Source of the DNA: Amoeboaphelidium protococcarum
Lineage: Eukaryota > Aphelidiomycota > Aphelidea
Reading direction: 5' to 3'
Length of the DNA stretch: 64,000 nt
NCBI GenBank assembly: GCA_023515745.1
Contig: JALECJ010000257.1
Coordinates: 2,730,687 to 2,794,686, forward strand
In this document: piece by piece, positions 28,756 to 40,111 of the stretch
How positions within the stretch are numbered: the stretch's first letter is position 1
Layout of the letters: each line of letters starts with the position of its first letter
Program-made: the position numbers and the translations under genes
The notes under the pieces: model-generated
What the model saw: the letters and a program-made list of their open reading frames with translations, nothing else
Databases searched by the model: none
What the model was told of the DNA's origin: nothing

Positions 28756-29472
28756 TCATACTTTTCTTGACTTTAGGCTACTGATGTAGGGGGCGTTCTC
28801 TTCTGAATCAAATTCAGATAAATATTGAAAGTACTGCTCAGTCTGTAAAGGAATTTCATGCCCATCAGGTGCACCCTCGCGACTTACGCTTTGGAAGTTG
28901 AAACCAACATTATTGTCCTCAGGACCAATTAATTCAACAATTTAATCTTCATCTGCAATCTCATAATCAGAACCTGATTCCTCAGCAGGATTGAATGATA
29001 TTTGAATGTTGACAACATATGCATCAATTATTTTCACATCCTAAAACTGATTTTCGTCATTATCTCCGTTGACAGCGCCTTCATCTTAATCTAACTACTC
29101 CTCATTTATGGCAGGTAACTAATACTAAGATATATCATATACAACACCGACAGATGGCAAATCCAATTAGTTAATCCGAAACTTTGACATCCCGGATAAC
29201 TTCAATTTAATCACGCGTTGTCCGCCAGAGCAATTGTGAGGCAATTTAATCGATTCTTGGTTCGTCGATGTAGAACGTTATACAACTGCATCAACGAGCA
29301 TATCATCCCGACTTTACAAAGATGCTTAACCAGACAGATAGGACCCTGAATGAGAACGAAACCTTTTCCTGCTGGTGTATCAAGCATTTTAATAACCTTT
29401 TTTGATTCCATTCATGACTTTAATATCAGAAGAATAGTCAACACGTGCCACATTTCTACGTTCCCTCTACAT
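28756..29472 (-). CDS. Unrecognised acidic protein
   Basis: Exon 1 (MQRERRNVARVDYSSDIKV and six more codons) is joined by a 51-nt phase-1 intron (29346-29396) with a pyrimidine-rich acceptor to a long exon, giving 221 residues. The spliced frame has protein-like composition: a polar Ser/Gln stretch, LKLSGMSKFRINQLDLPSVG, then a strongly acidic half with many Asp, Glu and Asn. No domain is recognised. Acidic tails of this kind are common in nuclear proteins, but that is only suggestive. If the intron is wrong, translation could start at the Met at 29301. Confidence 0.5.
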
Positions 29473-29868
29473 CTTGACGACAATGTTAATGTAAAGTGCG
29501 GTAAAAACGAAGAGATCCGTGCTGTTGTGTGAAGTGATCAACGCGTTTCACCCGAATCCAACGTTCAACACACAGGCTAATATGGACAAACATTGTATCT
29601 CTACACAATAAAATTGGAGTGGTATAATTCCACAAAAAAATTGTCCTAAATAAGCTTATGATCTTGAATTGGATGCAAAAAACTAGAAGTTCATACGATT
29701 ACTCTAAAAGGTACATATTTTTGAAAATTTTCGACTTAGGGGTGCTTTTCGGGCCCCTACAAAATATTTTCCTCTCACGCGCCTGCTGCTTAAAATGCTC
29801 GTCTCGTTTCACTCGTCGAGCTATAATTTACATATAAACGCCATTTAAAAAAGATAAATGAACGCAAA
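29473..29868. other. Intergenic region
   Basis: This lies between the acidic-protein gene and the 3' end of PLAA. A GC-rich stretch near 29743-29760 (AGGGG...CCCCT) can form a five-pair stem. No gene is supported. Confidence 0.45.
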
Positions 29869-32314
29869 TCACTTTATTCTGTTTTCAATATCACGCAATT
29901 CCTTGATTATGGAGTGCATACGCTATTCTGGGATAGAGTCAAGTGCTCTCAGCACTTGATGAACGGCCAGAGCGGATAATGCATCCTTCAAGTCACGCCC
30001 ATACTTGTACAAGATCTGACCAACTGCAACGATCGCACGATAGACAGACTCATGATCTACGCCAGATTTATTGTCCTTGCAATATTGTAAAAACTACACC
30101 AGCATTTGAAGTAACTGAAGAGCAAATTCAGCATCTTTCACGTGGTAAGTTATCGCAATGGACCAATTCAGAAGCAGAGTCACATACGCTGTGGCCACAT
30201 TCTTGTTTCCTTTCATGCAAAGGCCGCTTGGTAGTTATTGCAAGTATTCGACGCGTCGCGGAAGAAGTTAGATACGAGCCTTATCTGAAATTGCCAACAT
30301 ATTACTCAACGCTCTCAATGCCACAATTTAATTAGCATCTTTACCACTGGCGACATTCTGCAGATCTCCTTTCACAATCAAATATTCAAATAGGTCGATT
30401 CCACTCTGAGTCAGTGGCAAATCGGTATGACTTATGACAAGTCTGAGCAGATCGATCAGCGGAAATCTCTGCTCTTGCGGGAACTTTTCAATCAGTTCTG
30501 ACAATATTTTTATATCAGATGCTTAAATATCTGCCGACGCCGCATGAGGATTAGTACAATAAATCGCAATCCTCTAGACAACCTTTTTATCAGCGGGAGT
30601 AGCAATCTTGAGCGCAGAGTCCAATTCATCATACTTTTTCTAAATAGCAGCCAGATTCCCACCTTCAAACTTTAAATAACCATCAGATGCAAGCGGTAAA
30701 ATTTTCTACACCGGCGATAGGACACTCTACCCAGATTATGCGCCAGTGTAAGGATCTAAATTTTTATTTACCGACTAATCCTACAGCTACTAATTAGCGG
30801 CACCAGGGACATATCTAGCACTATGATAAGGATCTGAGGAAACAGGAGCAGATGACTCTTGACCAATAACTTGTGTTTTGGCATTCTACATGATGAACTG
30901 AGCAACTTGCTCCAAAAAGTCCTGGGAGAGTTCATTATCAGAAATAAACTACTATGCAGCATTGTACGGATTATCCACAGTGTTATAAGGCAATTTAAGT
31001 GTAGGCATTCCGGCTCCAACATCAACATCAAACACAAAGTCATACTCCTTGCCGTTGTACATTTACTTTCGCCCAGAGCCACCACTGCCAACGGCATCTA
31101 CAACATCACCAATTTTAGTCCACTAATTCTGAGCATTCGACCACTGATGAGCCTCAACAGCGCCATTGGACTACTTGACCATCACCACCTCTCCATCCTT
31201 CTTACCGACTTGATGTAATCGCTCAGGGCCAGGCAATTTACTCTTGTCTACATCACCTACTTAATTGGAATGTACCGTAGACTTGCTCACAGCAGTATTA
31301 TACTCTTACAATACATCTGCAGCGGCAGCTCTTGCTTCACTCCTGGTAAAGATTCTCAAAAAGCCATCATTGCCACCAGTTACGAAATCGCCATTTGCCA
31401 GAGTAGCAATACACCACACAGACTGCGTTGGATGTATAATAGTCTGCACATTGGCATCATTTTACCAAACTCTGGCTGACTTGTCTTCACCGCAGCTGAC
31501 CACTGTGCCATCTTCAAAAGAGTCCACTCCATACACAAAAGCGTTATGACCATGTAACTCCTTATCATCAACTCCACTTACAAAATCCCATTTCTTCAAT
31601 GAACAATCATTGCTGGCAGAGTAAAAATAACGAAGCACTTTCTAATTACGAGGGATGGTCAAAGATCGAACAACATCTGAATGGCCAGAGAATGTCTTTA
31701 TACACTTGCCCAACTTGAATAGCCGAATCTACTTATCCGCACAAGCAGTTAGTATATTACCATCAGATGTAAACTATACACACCACACAGCCTATTCGTG
31801 ACCTTTCACTGTCTCCACACAAGTCCAATCCTTCCACACTTTCACCGACTTGTCCCATGAGCCAGAGACCACAACCTAGTCTAGAACATCCAGAGTACAC
31901 ACACAGTCTGAATGACCCACTAGTTAGTAGTCAGGCTCAGACACTGTGCCTTCAGCGTCCACATTCCACACGCAAATAGTCTTATCCATGGAACCACTAA
32001 GAATCACACCGTTTGGATAATGTTCACCTGCATCTTTCATATAAGCTAAACTATTCACAAAGTGCTGATGACCAGTAAATGTAGCCTTAACTTCAAACTG
32101 CTTGTCCTTCAGAACCCACAGTTTCACAGTCTTGTCTCTCGAGGCGGAGGCAATCATACTATCACTGACCACACACACGGCTCTCACCTACACAATTTAA
32201 ATCATTTAAATATTTTATAATGATAACTTGAACTTTATAGCTAATACAACTTACATCACTTTCATGAGCCAGAATATTCTGAGACAATTAAAACTTTTTA
32301 TAACTGTCACTCAT
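29869..32314 (-). CDS. PLAA: PLAA/UFD3 (DOA1) ubiquitin-binding WD40-PFU-PUL protein
   Basis: The product has 792 residues, almost the same as human PLAA (795). The first exon encodes MSDSYKKFQLSQNILAHESD, then a 67-nt phase-0 intron (32188-32254). WD40 repeats fill residues 1-300 (SASRDKTVKLWVL, SGSMDKTICVWNV). The PFU ubiquitin-binding domain follows (FDVDVGAGMPTLKLPYN, NELSQDFLEQVAQFI). The C-terminal PUL armadillo domain binds Cdc48/p97 and ends HSIIKELRDIENRIK. The protein controls free ubiquitin levels and sorting of ubiquitinated cargo with Cdc48. The spliced length is a multiple of three. Confidence 0.94.
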
Positions 32315-32625
32315 CGTATAGTCTATTACCCAAGTCCCTTATAAACGTCTCTACGTAACTAGTACTGACTGAGAGAAGAAAGTAAAGATGTCGCTGTAAC
32401 AAAGCAAAGTTCATCAAAGAAGAGAAAGAGCGCGCGCGTCTGAATGAACAGAAAAACGATTCGAAGAGGAGAGAGACCAAAGGAGAGCGAGTGATCTCTT
32501 ACCGTCTTATGAGCTTAACAGTTGCTGGATGAGAAATCGTCAAAATATTTTTAAATTGATCTCAGCTAGAAACACTATCTGTTAAAAGTATAATCAAACT
32601 AATAACAAAGTGTTAAGAATAAAGT
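32315..32625. promoter_or_regulatory. Divergent promoter region of PLAA and IPI1
   Basis: These 311 bases separate two head-to-head genes, so they must hold both promoters. Purine-rich tracts with GAGAG lie around 32410-32480. I see no clear TATA box on either side. Confidence 0.45.
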
Positions 32626-33885
32626 ATGCCCAAAGCTAGTAAGAAAAAGAAGTAGTAAAAGAATGCAGACTTTTAAAAGACCAAGCTGAAATTGGGAAAG
32701 CGATTGACTACCGACGCGTCACATACCCGGACTGATGTAAAAAGTAAGCAGATCTATGTGCCGGTGTAATAGTAAATGGTCTTGGACTAGGCAAAGAAAC
32801 GACGCCGCCCGGAAGACTAGAACGATATCTGTGATTTGTAAAGCAGTAAAGGTCTCACTGTGAAGGATATCACGATTAAATTCAAGCATCCTAGTGCTTA
32901 GGTGCGGAAAGACGCGATTTAGAATTTGAAAGATCTTGTACAAGAGCAGCATGAATCGATTCTGAGCGCAGAGAGTGATATTGTGTCTTTGCTGATTGTT
33001 CCAGTGCTCAGATTTATGCTTGATACTGACCAAGATCTTCGCTAGGTTCTTATGAAATATTTAGAGATGATTTGTGCATTGAATCTGGTTACTGTCGAGT
33101 AATTGCAGCCATTTAGAGACGTTATCATTGTCCACTTGAAATCTGCACTCAGTCACAATGATGATGGTGTACGCGTGGACTCCCTCAAGATTCTGCATTT
33201 GTACCTTTATAATTATCAGTAAATGTTCCTCAGCGAGGTGGATGGTATGATATAGAGTGTTTTATAGTTGTTATCACAGCGAACAGATGCTACTTTTTAT
33301 GATTAGAAATCTTGCATATCTATGGTGCCTAGTAGTAAATTGAATTGGTCACGTTCCAAACTCACAGTGTTGAATGTTATTAAAAGTCTGCTGGAATTGA
33401 AATACAAGTCAACTGTCAATGTTGGATATACAGAATGTGAATTGTAATTTTCAGACTCCACCACCGTTGATGAGATAATCCGTCCAGTTTAATTGCTATG
33501 TAAGTATAGTCCTGGAGTCATGTAAAGGCTTGATATACTAGTGAATAACAAGTAGCCGTGTTATATGGAGCCGTAGCTGTTCAAAATACTTTTAGAGTTA
33601 TGGAATGATTGCGTTCATAGAATAGATGATCCGCGCACTGGTAAAAAGAAGAAGAATGACATTGAAGTTGTGGATGCGATGGTGATACTGCTTTAACTAA
33701 TGCTTAAAATGATTGCTTGCTCCAGTTAACTAGATCAGAATGATTGCGCACGTTTGATAAAGAAGCACATTCCGTGTCGATACCCGATGGCATTAACATC
33801 CTCCTCCATCCCCGGTCTAAGCAACAAGTTGAAGATCATCAATGAAGAGATGCGAAAACTGTTGACTGTCACGGAATAGATTTGA
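32626..33885 (+). CDS. IPI1: IPI1/TEX10-like pre-rRNA processing protein
   Basis: A single exon encodes 419 residues. The Lys-rich N-terminus (MPKASKKKKQQKN) leads into KTKLKLGKRLTTDASHT and VKSKQIYVP, the hallmark start of the Ipi1 family, followed by SSKGLTVKDITIKFKHPSAQ and armadillo-like helices. Ipi1 belongs to the Rix1 complex, which acts with the AAA ATPase Rea1/Mdn1 in late 60S maturation, removing ITS2 factors in the nucleoplasm. TAA/TAG are used very heavily for Gln here. Human TEX10 is longer; this length matches the fungal form. Confidence 0.85.
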
Positions 33886-34219
33886 ATATTGTCATCATTC
33901 CCTTTTTATTATTTCTTATTATAATCATCATTTGTCTGCCTTAACTAGGCAATTCCAAGTGTAATCAGTTGATGATATCACAACATTCCAAAATTAGTAT
34001 CAGCGGCGCCAATCAGCGTTAAAATCTTGATCGAAACTGTTCAAAGTGCCGCCGGATTAACTCTCTCTTTATTGAAATAATACCTTCATTATCACTACTA
34101 TATCAATCTTTACTTAATATCACGCGTGTATACTTATTGGTATTTGTATATATAAATATTTAGATTCTCACATCCATCTAAGAGTTATATCAAAATTACA
34201 ATAATAATAATAATAATAT
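33886..34219. other. Intergenic, AT-rich promoter with ATA microsatellite
   Basis: The sequence becomes AT-rich toward the phosphatase start, with TATATATAAATA-like elements near 34148-34160 and a short (ATA)n run ending in the start codon context at 34200-34219. No gene is present. Confidence 0.5.
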
Positions 34220-35254
34220 ATGAGCCTTGCAAAAAAGAAACCTAATTTGAGATTGAATCTATCACAAGCGCCGTCTGTTAATCACTCAGCTGGTAATAGT
34301 CCGATTTCCCCATCTAAAAAATTGTCTTAAATTAAAGATAGAATAGAGATTCTGAATGGAGATGTCAGTGAGCATCGTGGCAATACTCCGCTATCTATAC
34401 AGTCTGCTCAATCAAGTCCGCGATGTGGTAGTAGCTCAAGAGACTATCTGTTTAATGGCGATAATAATAATTATAGTAAGAGTGCCATCTCTTCTCCTGG
34501 TGGTTCATCTGCTGCTGCTGTGACAGATGCTAATTTTGCTGCCACTCAAGTCCCTTATCAAGATGGTCCTATCGAGATCACTGATGGAGTGTACCTGGGT
34601 TCAGAGATGAATGCGCGCGATGCTGATATCCTAGAGAGTCACAATATCAGGCACATTATTAATGTTGGTATTGAGTGCAAGAATCACTTTATCCCACAAC
34701 AGTAGAAATCATCCTCTGGTACCGAAAGAAGTGTAGGTAGTCATAAAGATTATCCCTCCTCCCCAATGTACAATGTAATGAATTTACACAATCATACTGA
34801 TCAACAAGTAGGTGGCGCTTCAGTGATTACTGGTAAGAAGGGAAAATAAACTGATGCTGATCAAGAGTAATCATCTGATGGCATGCAAAGTCCAATAACA
34901 AAGACTGCTTCCGACTTACTTAATCTCACAATACAAACAGACGATAAATCCACCAAAGTCAATGTTCCAATCAGTTACATGCATTTAAAGTGGACACATA
35001 ATCAAGAAGATGTGGCGTAATATTTTAAGCAGGCTTTCGCGTTCATTGATCAGTCCAAAAGGGATGGATCAAGTGTGCTCATACATTGTAAGCAGGGTCT
35101 TAGTCGAAGTGCTGCATTGATAATTGCCTACATGATGCACTAGAATAAGTGGACCTTCAATCAAGCCTATGATCACGTCAAGCGGAAATCTCCCTCTATC
35201 AGTCCGAATCTCAATCTCGTCTACTAGCTGCATGAATATGAAAAGTCTCTATGA
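34220..35254 (+). CDS. Dual-specificity protein phosphatase
   Basis: A single exon encodes 344 residues. A Ser/Asn-rich N-terminus of about 110 residues, likely disordered, precedes the catalytic domain, which starts PIEITDGVYLGSEMNARDAD. The signature HCKQGLSRSAALIIAYMM (HCxxGxxRS, Cys about residue 288) marks a Cys-dependent phosphatase, and DIL..HNIRHIINVG and NPN-like SPSISPNLNL agree with MAP-kinase phosphatases. A 90-residue Ser/Gln-rich insertion separates the first strands from the rest of the domain, which is unusual. Likely targets are phospho-Tyr/Thr kinases, as for yeast Msg5 or fission yeast Pmp1; that is inference. Confidence 0.88.
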
Positions 35255-35515
35255 TACCCCCAACTCTCTATAATGAAACGAAACATTGTTAACATATATA
35301 TACTTTCTACCTCAACTTCAGTGACTTTACTCTTTCTCGCTCTTTTTATCGCCACGCATAACGCGACGCGCCACAGGTCGGGAAGATACGCGCTAAGGTC
35401 GGTTCGTAAAAGAATCTAAAGAAATCAGTTTTCGCGTCAATCCGGGCAAAAGCTTTAACATTATCAGAAAAGAATACACTGTAATTAACAGCAAGTAAAT
35501 AATAATATATATAAA

Positions 35516-36512
35516 ATGGCTACCTAGTAGATGAGCAAGAAGCGTAAAGTAAGATCATATATGTGTTGTGAAGGGGAGTGTATGAATAATGAGGATTTAT
35601 GCTGGCAGCGAGCGATGATAACAACTATTTTCTGACACCTCTTGATTGAGCATCAGTTATAATACCTCATTGTGTTATGGCTGATGTGATGATCGTGGTT
35701 CGCCCGACTTATACTGGGATCTGACGCGTCAACATTTAATTGAATGCAATACCTCGATTAATTATTATACACTCCTTGATAACAATAAATGAAGCGGATT
35801 TATCTAACTAAATTTTCGTGTGTAGTTTGTCGCTGATGGTGTGTTCTACGCCGAGTTGAATGAATTGCTGCAGCGTGAGCTGGCTGAGGATGGTTATGCT
35901 GGTGTTGAGGTGCGTGTTACTCCGGCACGTACTGAGATCGTTATCCGCGCCACTCGTACCATGAAGGTGCTGGGTGAGAAGGGTCGCCGTATCCGTGAGC
36001 TCACCATGCTCGTACAGAAGCGTTTCCGCTTTGCTGATGGTACTGTGGAGTTGTTCGCTGAGAAGGTGAACAATCGCGGTCTGTGTGCTGCCGCTCAGTG
36101 TGAATCTTTGCGCTACAAGCTCCTGGGTGGTCTGGTGCTGCGTCGCGCATGTTATGGTGTTGTCCGCTTCGTCATGGAATCCGGTGCCAAGGGTGTTGAG
36201 GTTGTGGTGAGTGGTAAATTGCGTGCTGCTCGTGCCAAGTCTATGAAGTTTATCGATGGCTTCATGATCCACTCTGGTCAGCCAAAGAGAGATTTTATCG
36301 ATAGTGCCACCAGACACGTGTTGATGAGACAGGGTGTTCTGGGTATCAAAGTGAAGATCATGTTGGACTGGGATCCTCTTGGAAAGGTTGGTCCTAAGCA
36401 TGCTCTGCCTGATGCTGTGACCATTCTGGAGCCAAAGGCTGACGACTCTAGTCACGATGTCATCATCAAGAGCGAGGAAGTGAACAAGCCTGAGGAAGTT
36501 CACGCCGCTTGA
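35516..36512 (+). CDS. RPS3: 40S ribosomal protein S3 (uS3)
   Basis: Exon 1 encodes MATQQMSKKRK and ends at 35548. A 277-nt intron (35549-35825) follows, and exon 2 starts [20 protein letters not shown]. The 239 residues match the usual length of uS3. The KH domain ([20 protein letters not shown]), [12 protein letters not shown] and [14 protein letters not shown] are textbook uS3. The protein lines the mRNA entry channel. Two TAG codons in exon 1 are Gln, while exon 2 uses CAG only, which fits codon bias in a highly expressed gene. The intron is several times longer than most in this window and may host a snoRNA. Confidence 0.97.
35611..35728 (+). ncRNA. Candidate intronic C/D box snoRNA inside RPS3
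   Basis: The long RPS3 intron contains box C-like ATGATAA (35615-35621), a D'-like CTGA (35632-35635), a perfect C'-type GTGATGA (35686-35692) and box D CTGA (35721-35724). GCG before the first box can pair with CGC after the last. In animals RPS3 introns host U15 snoRNAs, so the position is suggestive. The first C box deviates by one base and I cannot match the guide to rRNA, so this is a candidate only. Confidence 0.35.
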
Positions 36513-36753
36513 GTTAATATACACTATCACTTTATTATCTTTTAATCTCTCTAAGTACTGATTCTCATTTTATTTCTTAAATCTTTTTTTCTATAACGTT
36601 GGTGTTATACATACTGTAGGCGACTTCTGTTGTTTGCTTAGCCTTAGCGCGTTAATCGGCTCTTTATCTTCTCATTACGAATCGAGCGTGAATTATTGAT
36701 CACAAGTAGACAATTACCATAGTACTAGTAACAAAAATACAAGCGATATAAAA

Positions 36754-37449
36754 ATGTCAGAAATGATGCAGGTGATTACATATGTCTGCCGCGATGGTGA
36801 GAGTCCAAGCGAAGTCAGAGTGAAAGGCTCTTTTGATGAATGGAAGGAGGAGCATGTTATGGATTTGGTGACGAGTGAACCCAGTGCTGTTTATGAGTAC
36901 CCGATTAAGGTTGACTCTATTAAGCAGTCTCCGAGCGATTCCAAAGAAGCATCGGAACCTATCAAGGTACAATATAAATTCATTGTAGATGGTGAGTGGG
37001 TGCTAAATGACGCTGATGCTGATAAACTGACTCTGACTGATGATGCGGGCAATGTGAACCATGTATTGTACATTCAACGCCCTGCTCAATGTGCGCCAGC
37101 AGTATCAGAAGGGCAATAGTAAGTGGAGACTCCTCTAGTAGTTCCAGTGGAGAAGTAGGAGATTACGAAATTATAGCCGGAAGATGAAGGCTTAGGAGCA
37201 TCTTCAGAGTCTGTAACACCACCAACAGCAGCAGTGGAGGTAGAGCCAACTCCAGCTGTTCAATAGCTGAAAGTTCCGAAAACTGATGATAACAATAATG
37301 TCTCATCTTCCTCTCTGGGTGAAAGTTAATCATCAACAACAACATCAACGTCCACGCCAGATGAAGAGGAGTAATAATAGCCGCGTAAGCGTAGAGAGTC
37401 GTTTAAAAAGAAGGCTATCAGTAGTGCAGGTGGATGTATAATTTTATGA
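36754..37449 (+). CDS. AMPK-type glycogen-binding-domain protein ending in a CaaX box
   Basis: A single exon encodes 231 residues. Residues 5-110 form an AMPK1_CBM-like domain: YVCRDGESPSEVRVKGSFDE followed by WKEE, VQYKFIVDGEWVLNDADADK and DDAGNVNHVLYIQ. A long Pro/Glu/Ser/Gln-rich linker with many TAA/TAG Gln codons follows, then a basic stretch (PRKRRESFKKKA) and the end GGCIIL before TGA. The terminal CIIL is a CaaX prenylation motif, and Leu in the last place favours geranylgeranylation. With the polybasic stretch this predicts membrane attachment. Fungal CRP1/MDG1 have the same N-terminal domain; MDG1 acts in plasma-membrane signalling. A lipid anchor is not something I recall for them. 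Confidence 0.8.
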
Positions 37450-37534
37450 TTTAAATCGCTTAATGTGAAATGAATATTTTAGTTTGATAATACTCAACTT
37501 TATTATAACTTCATTCTGCTGTTAGCTAATGAAT

Positions 37535-39073
37535 TCAGTAAACCAGTTCAGCCACCATGCCATTGCAAACTGCAAGCTTTCTTATCTTCATACTCTTATG
37601 ATTTGCACTTTAATGGACTTGCATTCTATCAACATTCGGTTCGTATATTGGAGATTAAAGCAGTGTAGGGACGTGTATACTGCCACGAGATGACTAACTC
37701 AATTGACCACGTGCATTATCTCCCCATCCATATACATCATTGCCAAATTATGGGGACTTGGTTGATGATGATTCTGCACAAGTCTCCATCACGGCAAGCA
37801 TATGAGTTGAGCACTTCATGAATTCACTTATTCTTATAGGAATTACGCGCTACTTACCTTCATCATATTGCGATTGATCCGACAGTTATCTAATCTTTTT
37901 CGGTTCTAATTACTTGGACTACGCATTAGATTGACCAAGTAAACTAGACTAGCCATCGCCAATGGACCACACAGAGAACGTATTCTGTAAAGACTTATCA
38001 TCGCGCTTGCTACATCCATGTGTGTATAGGGATATTACAGAGACATTTCCAATTGCTTGAGCGTCTACACATTTACTCACAACCTCTGAACTGGTGTAAT
38101 TCTTTGGCATATTCTACCAGAAAGATCTCAGGATAGAAGGCATATCGATCGATTGAATATGAAGTGACTCTGCCAGTTGACCATGTTCATTAGAGCCAAA
38201 GCCATACAGCTGCTGATCATCAGTCAGACCAATACAATGTTTGGAGCCACATGATAAAGATGACATCTTGAAATTCGCTGGTAATTACTTTTATACCTCA
38301 AATTTGGAATTCACCTGATACAGCTTTCCATCAACTGACAGGATGTATAGCCATTAGTTTCCACCACTGCCCATTGTCTAGACACTCTTAACTTTAAAGG
38401 GAACTTTAAACTTTTCAATCTCAATTAAATTATCCGCTTCATACTTTGTAATGGTTGACTAATCTTTATGAATTGCAAATATATCCTCACCAACCTTAAA
38501 TAATGACTGGACGCGTCCACTACGGGAAAACCAACTTGTGGGACTGTACCAAAGCCGTTATGATGCTTCATTCAGCTTATCTAATGGAGCGTCTACTGCC
38601 AATGATGATGATTTATTCAAGTAATATAATTTAGCTGAATTATGCCATAGCCACTTGTACAAAACACCGCGTTTATCAGTGATAATACCGCCGTGGTGAT
38701 TAACTTCAAAATGGTCAACTCCAGTCTTTATAATTTAATCATCAAACCCAGTGAGTCTATATCTACCAGCATTAACACCCTGAACAAGAACCTCAAGACC
38801 GTGACCAAGTTTATCTTCACCATATATAACCTTATTCTGATTATTTTCAGGTTCACCGTTCGTGGTTACAGAATTACCAGAACTTTAGTTGTATTTCGTA
38901 TTTAAACCATTGCCGTCAGAAGTCTCTGTTTAATCATTGACTTTACCTGTTTACTATTAAGCTGATCGAGTATATATAGCATAGCTGCTTCCGCATAATA
39001 CCCCAATTCCTAATGTACTCCAGAATACTCGCTGATACTTTACGCCTTATTTAGTACCACCTATCACCGTCAT
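37535..39073 (-). CDS. RCC1-repeat protein with N-terminal membrane segment (FMP25-like)
   Basis: A single exon encodes 512 residues. After a short N-terminus the segment VFWSTLGIGVLCGSSYAIY is a membrane helix of the type found in mitochondrial inner-membrane proteins. Degenerate RCC1 repeats follow: KVIYGEDKLGHGLEVLVQG, LYGFGSNEHGQLAES, VWSIGDGQSSLLGQSNAQ, VYGWGDNARGQLSQS. The layout matches fungal FMP25, an RCC1-like inner-membrane protein linked to complex III assembly. I infer this from the N-terminal helix plus repeats; the presequence itself is weak. A 119-bp divergent promoter is shared with the next gene, which also looks mitochondrial. Confidence 0.7.
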
Positions 39074-39192
39074 TGTATGATATCACGAGATGATGATAAC
39101 GATGATATTTCTTACGCGTTCTGTCAAGAAAGGGCTCGCCTCTCTACCGTTCTTCAACTCAATCACACTAAAGAAGATATAAATCTCGTAAA

Positions 39193-39891
39193 ATGTACAA
39201 TAGGATTATAAGGCTTCAAGTATATAGCGCAGGAAAGAACTAGAGACGGTATTCTAGTGTTATTAAGAGTAGTAAAGATGATTCAATGTCGCTGATTAAC
39301 TCTTAGAATGCGGAAGCTGAAGTGCTGAATGCCGCGCGTCCTGTCAGTCGGTACACCAACATTGTCCTCCATAAACCTCCTTCAATGCCCAGTACTGCTG
39401 TGGTTGCAATCAGACCTCCACCTGAATCTAAACTCCCCCCACCCGGATGGATGACCTAGTATTTTCCATCTCATTTTGAGCGTGATTTCCCGATAGATGA
39501 TCAAAGGCAAGATGGTGAACATGCACAGCCTTTCTAGTAGTCATCATCATCATCATTGAAGCGGAACTCGTAATATCGTTCTGATAATACATCGCGTCGA
39601 AGATCATCGTAAAAGCAGTAATAGCAGTAATTTAGTGGTCCTGGATATGAAGAACACGGCGAGCCATTGGGTGCAATTGGTGTGGTTGGATATTTGATTT
39701 CTGCGGGAGCTCTGGCACTTCTCGCGGTTGCTCATCTTTACGAGCGATATCAAGGCGGAGGATGGTACAAGTATCATCAGCATAGGAATAGGGATAAAAA
39801 TGTGACGTCTCTTTAGGATAGTAAAACAGTTTAGGAAGATGAGGAATAGTCTTTAGGTAATCTTGAAGCCTAAGTTGTCACTAATAAATGA
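39193..39891 (+). CDS. Mitochondrial-type single-pass membrane protein, unknown family
   Basis: A single exon encodes 232 residues. The N-terminus (MYNRIIRLQVYSAGKNQRRY, then SS) is basic, lacks acidic residues and has an RRY-SS cleavage-like site, so it reads as a mitochondrial presequence. Pro-rich and Ser/Gln-rich stretches precede one hydrophobic helix (GAIGVVGYLISAGALALLAV, then AHLYERY). The tail is charged. A run of Gln (QKQQQQQF) is encoded by mixed CAG, TAA and TAG. I do not recognise the family. The divergent neighbour also has an inner-membrane signature, so a shared mitochondrial role is possible. Confidence 0.65.
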
Positions 39892-40111
39892 TGCTCTTAC
39901 ACCATAAATTGCCATGATCTTCTATATGCGACTTTCTACTTTGCCCAATCAGGCGCTGTTGGGCGATCGTTCATTCTCAGTGAAGTTTGAAGTTTCGCAG
40001 CAATTTGTTCTTTGTTTCAAACCGCCCAGTAATTGTATCATCATCATCACCTTCATTCTTCTATAGTAGCACTCATAACAGACTGTATAGATAGGATAAA
40101 CAAGGAGAGAT

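Noticed and set aside
29743-29763. AGGGG/CCCCT hairpin as a terminator
   Set aside because: Only five pairs with an irregular inside, and factor-independent terminators are not expected for nuclear protein-coding genes.
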